Of a stretch of DNA of 64,000 nucleotides, positions 1 through 8,109 are shown one piece after another. Position 1 is the first letter of the stretch. Every line of letters begins with the position of its first letter. Made by a program: the position numbers and the translations under genes. Source of the stretch: CBDCNP01 sp965222425 (lineage in GTDB: Bacteria > Acidobacteriota > Vicinamibacteria > Marinacidobacterales > DATDRI01). The notes below the pieces were generated by a model, which did not search any database, was not told the DNA's origin, and saw nothing but the letters and a program-made list of their open reading frames with translations. The stretch is taken from positions 62,001 through 126,000 of the forward strand of contig CBDCTW010000017.1 in assembly GCA_965222425.1 (NCBI GenBank), in the 5' to 3' direction.

Positions 1-2
1 CG

Positions 3-353
3 CCAGCCAACCACAGTGGCTACGGTGTTCTCATCATCAAGGGTCCGGGCGTTCGAAAAGGCGGGAATCAACTATCGCTCCATGGGGCGGCGTACGATTT
101 CGCTCACGGTGGGGTCGGCGTGGAGGATGTTCTTCCGACCCTCCTCTACATGCAGGGTCTACCGATCTCGGAGGAGCTGGATGGTACCGTCCAGTACCGT
201 TTCTTCGAGCGAGCCTACTTGAAGAGTCATCCCGAGATTCGAACCGCTTCCTACGGAGATTTCTTCCATTCAGGGCCGGTCGAGTTCGAGGTCCCGCCGC
301 GAGACCGGGACGAATACCGGGAGCGGTTGCGAAGCCTCGGCTACATCAATTGA
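3..353 (+). CDS. Alkaline-phosphatase-superfamily phosphodiesterase, C-terminal end (partial)
   Basis: The frame is open from the window edge, so only the last ~116 residues are visible. An NHSGYGVLIIKGPGV stretch, then VEDVLPTLLYMQGLP and a final LRSLGYIN are typical of the C-terminal end of type I phosphodiesterase/nucleotide pyrophosphatase-like proteins of the alkaline phosphatase superfamily. These hydrolyse phosphodiester or related bonds with two metal ions and are often exported. The catalytic N-terminal half lies outside the window, so neither substrate nor localisation can be judged. The family call rests on motif recognition only; a sulfatase-like relative is the main alternative. 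Confidence 0.6.
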   Translation, partial: PANHSGYGVLIIKGPGVRKGGNQLSLHGAAYDFAHGGVGVEDVLPTLLYMQGLPISEELDGTVQYRFFERAYLKSHPEIRTASYGDFFHSGPVEFEVPPRDRDEYRERLRSLGYIN

Positions 354-411
354 AGTGCCCGCCTACGCGGTGGCAGATGGTGTTAAGGCCGGACGGGCGG
401 AAAGTCGGCCG

Positions 412-906
412 TTAGGGAACAACGGAAGCGGGACAATTACCGTCGGCGCGGTTATTGTCTTCGTCCGACTCTTCGACTTGGAATCGAGAATCGGCGAGGA
501 TTGTGAAATCACAATCCGGGTTGAAACACCGGCTGGGCACTGCGACCGGGGAGAGCTGAATCGAGCTGTCGCTTCCGATCTCGGGGGTCTGCACATCGAC
601 GGAGCCACCGGGAACGAAAACAAATGTAGTTAGGGACCCGCCGGCGTCTTGTTGACCCCGGTTCTCCACCGCCACGAGGACCGTCGGCCCGTCATTGCAA
701 AATACGCCCGGCGCGTCGGTGTCCGACGATACCCGAGTGAGTCGAAGATCGGGTAGGTTGCTTTCGTTATCACCGGGGCTGATGATGGACTTGAGAATAT
801 CGAGACCGCACCCGGCCGAGGCCAATAGAACCAAGAAGCCAATGAGTGCAATCAGTGATCGATTGTTCCGCAAGTCGTCATATCTAATATCTAAAAGGGC
901 AGTCAT
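412..906 (-). CDS. CARDB-domain lipoprotein
   Basis: About 164 residues from the ATG at 906. A longer frame exists upstream, but this start places a charged N-terminus directly before the hydrophobic segment SLIALIGFLVLLASAGC, whose ASAGC end is a lipobox. The mature part begins with a short linker and then a CARDB-like beta-sandwich (NLPDLRLTRVSS, VAVENRG, and FQVEESDEDNNRA near the end). CARDB domains are cell-adhesion-like folds of secreted and surface proteins. Four Cys in the domain (FCND, RCFNPDCD, NCPAS) could form disulfides. Probable role: lipid-anchored extracytoplasmic protein of unknown ligand. No obvious operon partner; it converges with the upstream phosphodiesterase. Confidence 0.7.
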   Translation of the reverse strand: MTALLDIRYDDLRNNRSLIALIGFLVLLASAGCGLDILKSIISPGDNESNLPDLRLTRVSSDTDAPGVFCNDGPTVLVAVENRGQQDAGGSLTTFVFVPGGSVDVQTPEIGSDSSIQLSPVAVPSRCFNPDCDFTILADSRFQVEESDEDNNRADGNCPASVVP

Positions 907-949
907 GTCAAAGTTTTGTAGGCGGGGCGCATAGAGACAAGGAGATGCG

Positions 950-1319
950 GTGATGCATCGACGTTCAAACGGTTCGTTCACGTTCGTGGCGGTTGCGCTC
1001 TCAGCGGCAGTCGCGGCAGCACAATCCAATCCCAGAGCCCGCGATCTGGGCATCCCATTCGATGGCCGACCGGGCCCACTGAATGCGATTACCGACGTCG
1101 ATTGGAACCGAGGAGGGCGGGCTCTTCGACCTCCGCATGCTCGGGAACGCGAGCCTTAACCCACTGTTCGAGGCGACCGTCGAGGCAACGGAGGAAGCGG
1201 TGGTCAATGCGATGGTAGCGGCGGAGACGATGAGCGGCGTGAACGGAAATAGGGTCTACGCCATTCCTCACGAACGGCTTCGCGAGGTGCTGAGGAAGTA
1301 CAACCGGTTGGTGGAGTAG
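950..1319 (+). pseudogene. P1 family peptidase (DmpA/S58) remnant
   Basis: The first frame gives a signal peptide (FVAVALSAAVAAAQ) followed by RARDLGIPFDGRPGPLNAITDV, recognisable as the start of P1/DmpA aminopeptidases. It then runs out of frame at about 1100. A second frame, from about 1105 to the stop at 1319, carries the family C-terminus (NPLFEATVEATEEAVVNAM, TGVNGNR-like, IPHERLREVLRKYN). An intact member has ~350-400 residues; here the roughly 250 central residues, including the autoprocessing Ser nucleophile, are missing. It is therefore an internal-deletion pseudogene. The closeness of both ends to family consensus suggests the deletion is recent. Confidence 0.8.
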
Positions 1320-1332
1320 GAAGCTAGCCTAC

Positions 1333-2079
1333 TCAGGCTCGCATAATGCCGCCGTCGATCCCGATCACCGTGCCGGTCATGAAGTCGGAGCCCTCCCCCG
1401 CCATCAAAACCGCGAGTGGCCCAAGCTCGCTCGGCTGAGCCCAACGGCCGAGTGGACTAGCCGCCTTCAACCCCGCCGCCATCTCGGGCTGATCGAACGC
1501 CGGCTTCGTGAGGTCGGTGTAGAAGGGGCCGGGCGCGATGACGTTCACGGTGACGGTCGGTGCCCATTCCCAAGCTAGGCTCTTCGACAGGGCGATCAAG
1601 CCTCCCTTGCTGGCCGCGTAGGCGGCGGCGTTCGCGAACCCTCGGATTCCGAGGTCGGTCGACGTATTAATGATTTTTCCGTGACCCTGCTCGAGCATCC
1701 GCTTGCCGAACGAGCGACAACAGTAGAAGACGCCGCTCAGGTTGACTTCGATGACGCGGTGCCAGTCGTCGTCGCTCGTATCGAGCGTGGGGCTGAAGAA
1801 ATTGGTGCCCGCGTTGTTGAAGGCGACGTCGACCGGACCGATTTCCGACCATACCTTGTCGGCCGCGTTCTCTACTGCGGCCGAGTCGGTGACCTCGAGC
1901 TCGACCGCCATGCACAAGCGTCCCAAGGAGCGAATGCGATCTGCAGTGGCATCGAGAGCCGTCTTGTCACGGCCAGTAATGACCAGATCGGCGCCCTCCT
2001 CGGCACAAGCGTTGGCGATGGCCCGGCCTAGGCCTCGACTTCCTCCGGTCACGAGTACGGTCTTACCATTGAGCTTCAT
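1333..2079 (-). CDS. Short-chain dehydrogenase/reductase (SDR), gluconate 5-dehydrogenase/FabG-like
   Basis: 248 residues from the ATG at 2079, preceded by a weak GGGGG run. Classical SDR layout: nucleotide-binding TGGSRGLG near residue 12, NNAG at ~90, catalytic Ser in INTSTDLG, YAASK catalytic Tyr/Lys, and a C-terminal GTVIGIDGG. The TGR after strand 2 (ITGRDK) points to an NADP(H) preference. It oxidises or reduces a sugar acid, alcohol or 3-oxoacyl substrate; the exact substrate cannot be read from sequence. It stands alone on the minus strand between the dead peptidase and a divergent metallo-hydrolase. Confidence 0.85.
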   Translation of the reverse strand: MKLNGKTVLVTGGSRGLGRAIANACAEEGADLVITGRDKTALDATADRIRSLGRLCMAVELEVTDSAAVENAADKVWSEIGPVDVAFNNAGTNFFSPTLDTSDDDWHRVIEVNLSGVFYCCRSFGKRMLEQGHGKIINTSTDLGIRGFANAAAYAASKGGLIALSKSLAWEWAPTVTVNVIAPGPFYTDLTKPAFDQPEMAAGLKAASPLGRWAQPSELGPLAVLMAGEGSDFMTGTVIGIDGGIMRA

Positions 2080-2192
2080 TGGGCACCCCCGCTGCAATCT
2101 TATCCTGGCCAGACCGCTTGATGTAGCGCATCCAGGCGTCATTGCAGGTAGGCGGTAAACTGAAGCACGTCAGACGCCGGCGTCATTTGAAC

Positions 2193-2207
2193 GGGGTCAG
2201 GCGCCCC
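2193..2207. repeat. GGGGTCAGG...CCCC short palindromic element
   Basis: A GGGGTCAGGCGCCCC core lies between the divergent SDR and metallo-hydrolase genes. It shares the GGGGTCAG half-site with longer hairpin elements at 27388 and 49827, and looks like a minimal member of the same intergenic repeat family. Confidence 0.35.
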
Positions 2208-2263
2208 TTGCCGGGGGGTTGGCCGCGCGGCTAGAATCGCGGAGTTTCCTTAAGGAGGTGTCC

Positions 2264-3211
2264 ATGGGATCGCCGTTGTCGCGGCGCCACTTCTTGTTGG
2301 GTACCGGTACTCTCGCGGTAGGTCTGGGCAGCGGTGTTTCCGTCCAATCGAGCCCGGAAAGGACACGCGGAACTCGACTGATCCTGTTGGGAACCGGAGG
2401 GGGGCCGCGGCCGATGGCCGAAAGAGCGGGGCCCTCTCAGGTCATTGTCATTGACGGGGTCCCTTACGTGGTGGATTGTGGGGACGGAGTCGCACGCCAG
2501 CTCGTGCGAGCCCGCATCAACCCCGGGCTCCTCGCGAAGATCTTCATCACCCACCAACACTCGGCTCACAACGTCGACTATGGAGATTTGACTCTCCTGG
2601 CCTGGGCGAGCGGTCTCTCCACTCGCGTCGATGCCTATGGGCCTCCACCGATCGAGAAGATGACGGAGCTGTTCTTCGACATGAGCTCCTACGACATCGA
2701 GACGCGGGTCGCCGATGAAGGCCGAGCTCCCCAGGCGCCACTCATCCATGCGCACGAGTTGGACGCGGGAGGCGTGGTGATGGAAGACGCCCGGGTCAAG
2801 GTAACCGCCGCTCTCGTGCATCATCCTCCAGTCGAGCCTTCGTTCGCGTACCGGTTCGATACCGCCGACCGCTCGATCGTGATCTCGGGGGATGCGGCCT
2901 GGGGTGACGATCTCCTGAGGCTATCGCGAGGTGCGGACGTGCTGGTACACGAAGCACTCTACCCACCCGCCATCGAGCGTCTCGCGCGGAGGGCGGGGAA
3001 TGCCGCGCGGTTGGTCGAGCACGTTCTGGCCGGCCACACCAAGGCAGAAGACGTCGGCCAGCTGGCATCGCAAGCGGGCGTTCGCACCTTAGTCTTGTCC
3101 CACCTCGTGCCTGGAGACGACCCTTCGATCACCGACGACATGTGGCGTGAGCGGGCGAGCCGACACTTTCGCGGTGAGGTGATCGTCGGCAAAGACCTTT
3201 TGGAGATCTGA
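2264..3211 (+). CDS. Tat-exported metallo-beta-lactamase-fold hydrolase
   Basis: 315 residues from the ATG at 2264, chosen because a strong AAGGAGGT lies 6 bases upstream; longer in-frame starts lack one. The N-terminus has a twin-arginine signal (SRRHFLLGTGTLAVGLG). The body is an RNase Z/arylsulfatase-like metallo-beta-lactamase fold: LLGTGGGPRP, VVDCGDGV, ITHQHSAHN as the metal motif, HHPPVEPSFAYRF, the SGDAAWGDD aspartate and LSHLVPGDD. The metal motif reads HxHxAH instead of HxHxDH: the usual Asp ligand is Ala (codon GCT, one base from GAT). A periplasmic hydrolase role is expected from the family; whether this copy still binds two metals is doubtful. Confidence 0.8.
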   Translation: MGSPLSRRHFLLGTGTLAVGLGSGVSVQSSPERTRGTRLILLGTGGGPRPMAERAGPSQVIVIDGVPYVVDCGDGVARQLVRARINPGLLAKIFITHQHSAHNVDYGDLTLLAWASGLSTRVDAYGPPPIEKMTELFFDMSSYDIETRVADEGRAPQAPLIHAHELDAGGVVMEDARVKVTAALVHHPPVEPSFAYRFDTADRSIVISGDAAWGDDLLRLSRGADVLVHEALYPPAIERLARRAGNAARLVEHVLAGHTKAEDVGQLASQAGVRTLVLSHLVPGDDPSITDDMWRERASRHFRGEVIVGKDLLEI

Positions 3212-3248
3212 CCTGCGCTCGGCCAGAGGGTGGATTGCGGCCGGTTGC

Positions 3249-6149
3249 GTGGTTGGCACATCGTTGCTCGCCGCGTCCTCTTCATGCTCGCCTACTGGCT
3301 CGCCAACTTCCTCACCCGTGGGCGGCGGTGTCCTTTGGGAGTACTGGCTGGGCATCGAAGGAGTAGCGGTCTCCGATCTCACTGGCCATTCAGATTTTCC
3401 CGACAACCCCACTGGCCGGCGACTGCTCGACCAGTTAGAGTCGCCTGCGCAATTCGAGGATTCGTACGGAGCCAGAATCCGTGGTTTTCTCCATCCACCC
3501 GTGTCCGGAGAGTACCGGCTGCTTTTGGAGAGTCGCGGCTCGTCGGAACTGTGGTTGAGCTCGGACGACCGCCCCGAGAATAAGACCCGCCTCGCCTCGA
3601 TCGCACGTCCATCGTCTTCACACTCGCGCGCGGATGGTTTATCCGAGCCCGTGGAGCTCGACGCGGGCAAACGGTACTACTTCGAAATCCTACACAAGGA
3701 AGGCGAGAGTAAGGACTTCCTGGAAGTGGAGTGGATGATCCCGGGCGGCAGATCACCGCGAGGCATCGCCCGGCGATGGTTGTCTCCGTGGTCCATCGAA
3801 CAGGTGGAGAGAATTCGCTTCGGCAAAGAGGAGCCGTTTCCCGACGAGCCGTTCGAGCTGACCGTCCAGACTCCGGCCCGGCAAGCCTCTATCCGTTACA
3901 CGACGGATGGTAGTTGGCCTTCCCCGACCCACGGGGAGCTTTATAAGGGGCCGATCGCGATCGACAAAACTACCGTGCTCCGAGCCCTCGCCTTCAAACC
4001 GGGCGCGGTGCCCACTGAGATCGAGACCCGGACTTACATCTTTATTGATGACGTCCGGAGTCAACAGAACCTCGCCCCGAAGAATGCTCACTGGAGCACG
4101 GCGATGGATCCCGGTGTCGTAGAAAGCCCCGTTTATCGGGACCGCATCGCCGGTGCGCTCCAAGCGATACCCAGTCTCTCCCTCGTTACATCTCACGAAG
4201 ATATGTTCGGCCCCGACGGAATCTATCGCCACCCCACCGAGAAGGGTCGCGCGTGGGAGCGGCTCGCTTCGCTCGAGCTTCTTCGGCCTGGCAAAAGGGA
4301 GTTCCAAGTCAACTGTGGTGTGCGGATCACCGGCGGGAGGTCTCGTGAGCCTCGCGCCACGCCCAAACACAGCTTCCGGGTTGCCTTTCGAAGGAAGTAC
4401 GGCCCCGGCAAGTTACGCCATCGCCTGTTCCCGGATTCACCTGTGGATCGGTACGACAGCCTCGTGCTCCGTGCCGGCTTCAACCACAGTTGGACGACGA
4501 GAACGGCAGAGAAAACCTACGCTCAGTACCTGCGGAACGCTTTCACGCGCGACGCTCAGAACTCGACGGGAAGCTTCAACGGGTCGGGACGCTTCGTTCA
4601 TTTGTATGTGAACGGGGTCTATTGGGGTCTTTATTTCATGGAGGATCGTCAGGATGCCGACTTCGCGGCGGCGGTCTTCGGCGGGGATGAGGACGACTAC
4701 GACGTCATTCAGGACCGGAGGGCCGAGCGGGGAGATTTGGCCGCCTTCGATGCGATGTTCGACATTGCGAATCGAGGTGTGTCGTCCGACGAGAATTTCC
4801 GGAAGCTTCTTGCCTATCTGGATCTTACCCACTTCATTGATTACCTCGTCGTCAACAACTTCCTCGCTAACTATGATTGGCCGATCCGCAATTGGAGGGC
4901 GATTCGGAAACGAGTCCCGGGAGCCCGTTTCCGGTTTCTTACCTGGGACGCCGAGTGGACGCTCCCGCACTACCGTCCGGTATGGACCAATGCGGGGGAT
5001 TACCAAAAGGGCTTGACGATCGGCAATGGGGGCAAGACGCCGGGTCGCCTGTTTCAGAAGCTAAGAGAGAACGCCGAGTTCCGGCTCCGGTTCGGTGATC
5101 GACTGCACCGGCACTTCTATAATGAAGGCGCGTTCTACGTCGATTTCGAAAAACCCGATTGGGATCCGGCTCATCCAGAGCGCAACCGTCCCGCCGCCCG
5201 TTATCACCAATGGGCGGCGCGCATCGACCAAGCCATCATTGCGGAGTCGGCCCGGTGGGGAGCGACGCGACGAAGGCCTGCTTTCACCCGGGACGAGGAG
5301 TGGGCAAAAGAGCGCGACCGTATCGTGGAAGACTGGCTTCCGAGACGGGCCGCGCAATTCCTCACCCAGTGCCGTGAGGAAAAACTCTACCCGCGGCTCG
5401 AGGCGCCTCGCTTCAGCCGGCACGGTGGTCTCGTCGAGCCTGGTTTCGAAGTCACCCTTTCGATACCGGCCGGCACGATCTATTACACGACCGACGGGAG
5501 CGATCCCCGTCGCCCCTTCAAGGGCACCGTCGCGGCCGCTGCTCGCGAGTACCGCGGAGAGCCCGTTCGGGTGGAGCTGGCAACCGAGTTGAAAGCGCGT
5601 GTCCTTCGTGAAGGAAGCTGGAGTGCGTTGAATGAAGCGCAGTTCTATATGGACCAGGATTGGTCGGCACTTCTAATGACGGAGATCATGTATCACCCTG
5701 AAGACGATGAGCTCTTGGTGGACGAGTCGCTTCACGAGTTCGTGGAGCTCAAGAATACGGGGCGTACGCCACTCGACCTGGGCGGATTGTCCTTCACTAC
5801 TGCCATCCGGTTTACCTTCCCCATGGGAACGGTCCTGCCGGGCGGCGGTTTGATGGTGTTGGCCGCGAACGAGAAAGCCTTCATGCGTCGTTATGGGTTC
5901 GAGCCCCTGGGAGTTTATGAAGGTGCGCTCAACAACGGCGGTGAAAGGATCCGATTGACTACACCGCAAGGCGAGGTCGTTCTCGAAGTGGCGTACGACG
6001 ATAGCGAGCGCTGGCCGTTGGGAGCGGACGGCGGAGGCCCCTCACTCGTGCGCTACCACGCCGATCCGGCGCAGGATCCAAACGATCCCTCCAGCTGGAA
6101 GGAGAGCCGTGAGGTCGGTGGCTCGCCCGGCTCCGACGAGCCCCCCTAA
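3249..6149 (+). CDS. CotH kinase-family protein with PA14-like, chitobiase-type and lamin-tail domains
   Basis: About 966 residues. Order: hydrophobic export segment ending near ASSSC (possible lipoprotein); a PA14-like region (residues ~60-170, GFLHPPVSGEYRLLLES, FLEVEWMIPGG); a chitobiase/HYR-like module with IRYTTDGSWPSP; the CotH domain (~290-640, HLYVNGVYWGLYFMEDRQD and FRFLTWDAEWTLP); a second TTDGSDPR module; and a lamin-tail domain (LHEFVELKNTGRTPLDLGG) at the end. CotH-type proteins are atypical secreted protein kinases of spore coats and cell surfaces. The start is uncertain: GTG 3249 is used, but the hydrophobic stretch is already open from 3183 with only CTG or ATT codons available. 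It begins 38 bases after the metallo-hydrolase stop and may be co-transcribed. Confidence 0.85.
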   Translation: MVGTSLLAASSSCSPTGSPTSSPVGGGVLWEYWLGIEGVAVSDLTGHSDFPDNPTGRRLLDQLESPAQFEDSYGARIRGFLHPPVSGEYRLLLESRGSSELWLSSDDRPENKTRLASIARPSSSHSRADGLSEPVELDAGKRYYFEILHKEGESKDFLEVEWMIPGGRSPRGIARRWLSPWSIEQVERIRFGKEEPFPDEPFELTVQTPARQASIRYTTDGSWPSPTHGELYKGPIAIDKTTVLRALAFKPGAVPTEIETRTYIFIDDVRSQQNLAPKNAHWSTAMDPGVVESPVYRDRIAGALQAIPSLSLVTSHEDMFGPDGIYRHPTEKGRAWERLASLELLRPGKREFQVNCGVRITGGRSREPRATPKHSFRVAFRRKYGPGKLRHRLFPDSPVDRYDSLVLRAGFNHSWTTRTAEKTYAQYLRNAFTRDAQNSTGSFNGSGRFVHLYVNGVYWGLYFMEDRQDADFAAAVFGGDEDDYDVIQDRRAERGDLAAFDAMFDIANRGVSSDENFRKLLAYLDLTHFIDYLVVNNFLANYDWPIRNWRAIRKRVPGARFRFLTWDAEWTLPHYRPVWTNAGDYQKGLTIGNGGKTPGRLFQKLRENAEFRLRFGDRLHRHFYNEGAFYVDFEKPDWDPAHPERNRPAARYHQWAARIDQAIIAESARWGATRRRPAFTRDEEWAKERDRIVEDWLPRRAAQFLTQCREEKLYPRLEAPRFSRHGGLVEPGFEVTLSIPAGTIYYTTDGSDPRRPFKGTVAAAAREYRGEPVRVELATELKARVLREGSWSALNEAQFYMDQDWSALLMTEIMYHPEDDELLVDESLHEFVELKNTGRTPLDLGGLSFTTAIRFTFPMGTVLPGGGLMVLAANEKAFMRRYGFEPLGVYEGALNNGGERIRLTTPQGEVVLEVAYDDSERWPLGADGGGPSLVRYHADPAQDPNDPSSWKESREVGGSPGSDEPP

Positions 6150-6183
6150 CCAGAATGACCAGGTTAGCCAGGCCAGAAGTTCC

Positions 6184-6199
6184 GCGAAACAGATTTCGC
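6184..6199. promoter_or_regulatory. Small inverted repeat upstream of the Mo-hydroxylase operon
   Basis: GCGAAA and TTTCGC arms separated by four bases, about 75 bases upstream of coxM, in the only non-coding gap before the operon. Could be an operator; no promoter hexamers are convincing. Confidence 0.2.
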
Positions 6200-6272
6200 T
6201 GAAGAACTCGGCCTGTGTTAACCTACCCGCCGCGCTAGGCACTAGCTTAGGAACCGTCAAGGAGACAGCACG

Positions 6273-7166
6273 ATGTACCCTGCACCCTTCCGCTATCACC
6301 GGGCGAGCTCCCTCACGGAAGCGGCCTCGATGCTCAAAGACTTGGGAGACGAGGCCAAGCTTCTGGCCGGAGGGCAGAGTCTGATTCCACTCATGAAGCT
6401 GCGTTTGGCGGCGCCATCCGATCTGGTCGATCTCAACTTCATTTCTGGCTTGGACGGGATCGAAGAGAGCGATGGTCAGGTCCGCTTCGGCGCGCTGGCC
6501 CGACACGGCGCCATTGCCGAATCTGCCGCCGCCAGTCACGTCCCCATCCTGGCCGATTGCGCCGGGGGTATCGCCGACGTCCAGGTGCGCAACCGGGGCA
6601 CGATCGGTGGCTCGGTGGCTGAGGCCGATCCCAGTGGTGACTGGACTCCGGTCTTGCTGACTCTGGGCGCCCAAGTCGTTTGCCAGGGGCCAAAGGAATC
6701 GCGCACCGTTCCGTTGGCGGACTTCATCCAAGACGCTTACTCGAACGCCCTCAAACCGGGCGAGCTCATCCGCGAGATCCGGGCGGAGATTCCTCCCAAA
6801 GGCAGCGGCGGTGCCTACCTGGCCTTCAAAAGGAGTGCTCAGGTTTACGCCACCGCCAGTGCCGCAGTGCAGCTCACCCTGAAGGGAGACACCTGCGAGG
6901 ATGTGCAAATCGTCATGAGCTCCGTAGGGCTGACTGCGGTGCGGGCCAAAGTGGCCGAGGACTTTCTGAAAGGGAAGGCGGCGACCCCCGAGAACCTAGA
7001 GTCGGTGGCCGAGGCCGCCATGGCGGCCGTCGAACCGCTGTCCGATATCCGCGGTTCGTCCGATTACAAGAAGGTCTTGGTACGGGCTCTGGTGAAACGG
7101 GCCGCCCAACGAGCCGTCCGCCGGGCTGGCGGGGAAACGATCGAGGGGAGCCACGAATATGTCTGA
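6273..7166 (+). CDS. coxM: Molybdenum hydroxylase, FAD-binding medium subunit (CoxM-like)
   Basis: 297 residues, with AAGGAGA 9 bases before the ATG. Contains the two FAD-contact loops of the family: AGGQSLIPLMKLR near residue 32 and TIGGSVAEADPSGDWTP near 110. A C-terminal CO_deh_flav_C domain follows. It carries electrons from the [2Fe-2S] subunit to FAD in a CoxMSL-type xanthine-oxidase-family enzyme. It overlaps coxS by 8 bases, so translation is probably coupled. Length and motifs look intact. Confidence 0.9.
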   Translation: MYPAPFRYHRASSLTEAASMLKDLGDEAKLLAGGQSLIPLMKLRLAAPSDLVDLNFISGLDGIEESDGQVRFGALARHGAIAESAAASHVPILADCAGGIADVQVRNRGTIGGSVAEADPSGDWTPVLLTLGAQVVCQGPKESRTVPLADFIQDAYSNALKPGELIREIRAEIPPKGSGGAYLAFKRSAQVYATASAAVQLTLKGDTCEDVQIVMSSVGLTAVRAKVAEDFLKGKAATPENLESVAEAAMAAVEPLSDIRGSSDYKKVLVRALVKRAAQRAVRRAGGETIEGSHEYV

Positions 7167-7638
7167 GCAAATTCCAAGAGTCCCCGTGGAAGTAAACGTG
7201 AACGGCCGGTCTTACCGGCGCGAGGTCGAGCCTCGGATGCTCCTCGTGGAGTTCATCCGCGAGGAGCTGGCGCTGACCGGAACCCATGTCGGATGCGAGA
7301 CCACGTACTGCGGCGCCTGCACCGTAATTCTCGATGGACTCGCGGTGAAGTCCTGCACGATGTTCGCCGTTCAGGCCGACGGGGGAGAGATCCTTACCGT
7401 GGAAGGACTCGAAAAGGACGGCAAGCTCGATCCGGTGCAGCAGGCCTTCTCCGACGAGCACGGTCTCCAGTGCGGATTCTGCACTCCGGGTTTCTTGATG
7501 TCGGTCACGCATCTGCTCGCCAAGAATTCTACGCCCAATGACAAGCAAATCCGCAAGGGCATTGCAGGGAACGTCTGCCGTTGCACCGGTTATCAGAACA
7601 TCATGGCGGCCATCAAGGCCGCCGCCGACACGAAGTGA
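7159..7638 (+). CDS. coxS: Molybdenum hydroxylase, [2Fe-2S] small subunit (CoxS-like)
   Basis: 159 residues. The N-terminal plant-ferredoxin cluster site is GCETTYCGACTV plus a later SC. The C-terminal helical cluster site is QCGFCTPGF ... VCRCTGYQNI. All eight cysteines expected for two [2Fe-2S] clusters are present. It transfers electrons from the molybdopterin subunit to the flavin subunit. Overlaps coxM and is followed after 9 bases by coxG. Confidence 0.92.
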   Translation: MSEQIPRVPVEVNVNGRSYRREVEPRMLLVEFIREELALTGTHVGCETTYCGACTVILDGLAVKSCTMFAVQADGGEILTVEGLEKDGKLDPVQQAFSDEHGLQCGFCTPGFLMSVTHLLAKNSTPNDKQIRKGIAGNVCRCTGYQNIMAAIKAAADTK

Positions 7639-7647
7639 GGATGCGTC

Positions 7648-8109
7648 ATGGCGATCAGCTTCGAAGGTGATTTCGAGGTCCCACGAAACAAGGAAGACGT
7701 CTACAAGTTCCTGGCGAACCCGGAAGAGTTCGTCCCCCTGCTGCCGGGTTTTCAAAGCATGGAGGTCGAGGATGACAAGACGTGTTCCGTGAAGCTCAAG
7801 GTCGGTGTCCCGCAGATTCCGGGATTGGCGACGATAAAGCTCCGGCTGGACGAGGCCAAGCCTTCTGATCACGCGCTCTACACCGGCAAGGGAAAGCTGC
7901 CCGGCGGATCGGTGAATCTGATCGCTGGCTTCGACCTCGCCGATGCCGGAGGCGGGAAGACCAAGGTCACATGGAAAGGTGAAGTCATCATTCTTGGAAG
8001 ACTCGCGTCATTGGCGGGTGGGCTCCTGAAGCCGCTGGCCAAGAAGAACATCGGGACGCTGATCGGTGGCTTGCGAGACAAGTTGTCGTCATCAGGAGGA
8101 GCGGCATGA
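7648..8109 (+). CDS. coxG: CoxG-like SRPBCC-domain protein
   Basis: 153 residues of the CoxG/SRPBCC family. FEGDFEVPRNKEDVYKFLANPEEF at the start and the repeated beta-strand pattern with AGFDLADAGGGKTKVTW are typical. The C-terminal SLAGGLLKPLAKK segment resembles the membrane-anchoring tail of CoxG, which helps attach Mo-hydroxylases to the cytoplasmic membrane. A GGATGC box lies upstream of the ATG. Its stop overlaps the start of coxL by 4 bases. Its position between the S and L genes differs from the classic carbon monoxide dehydrogenase gene order, where it follows L. Confidence 0.85.
   Translation: MAISFEGDFEVPRNKEDVYKFLANPEEFVPLLPGFQSMEVEDDKTCSVKLKVGVPQIPGLATIKLRLDEAKPSDHALYTGKGKLPGGSVNLIAGFDLADAGGGKTKVTWKGEVIILGRLASLAGGLLKPLAKKNIGTLIGGLRDKLSSSGGAA

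Noticed and set aside
6913..7872. 319-codon frame antisense across coxM/coxS/coxG
   Set aside because: Spans three overlapping sense genes and shows no protein-family signal.
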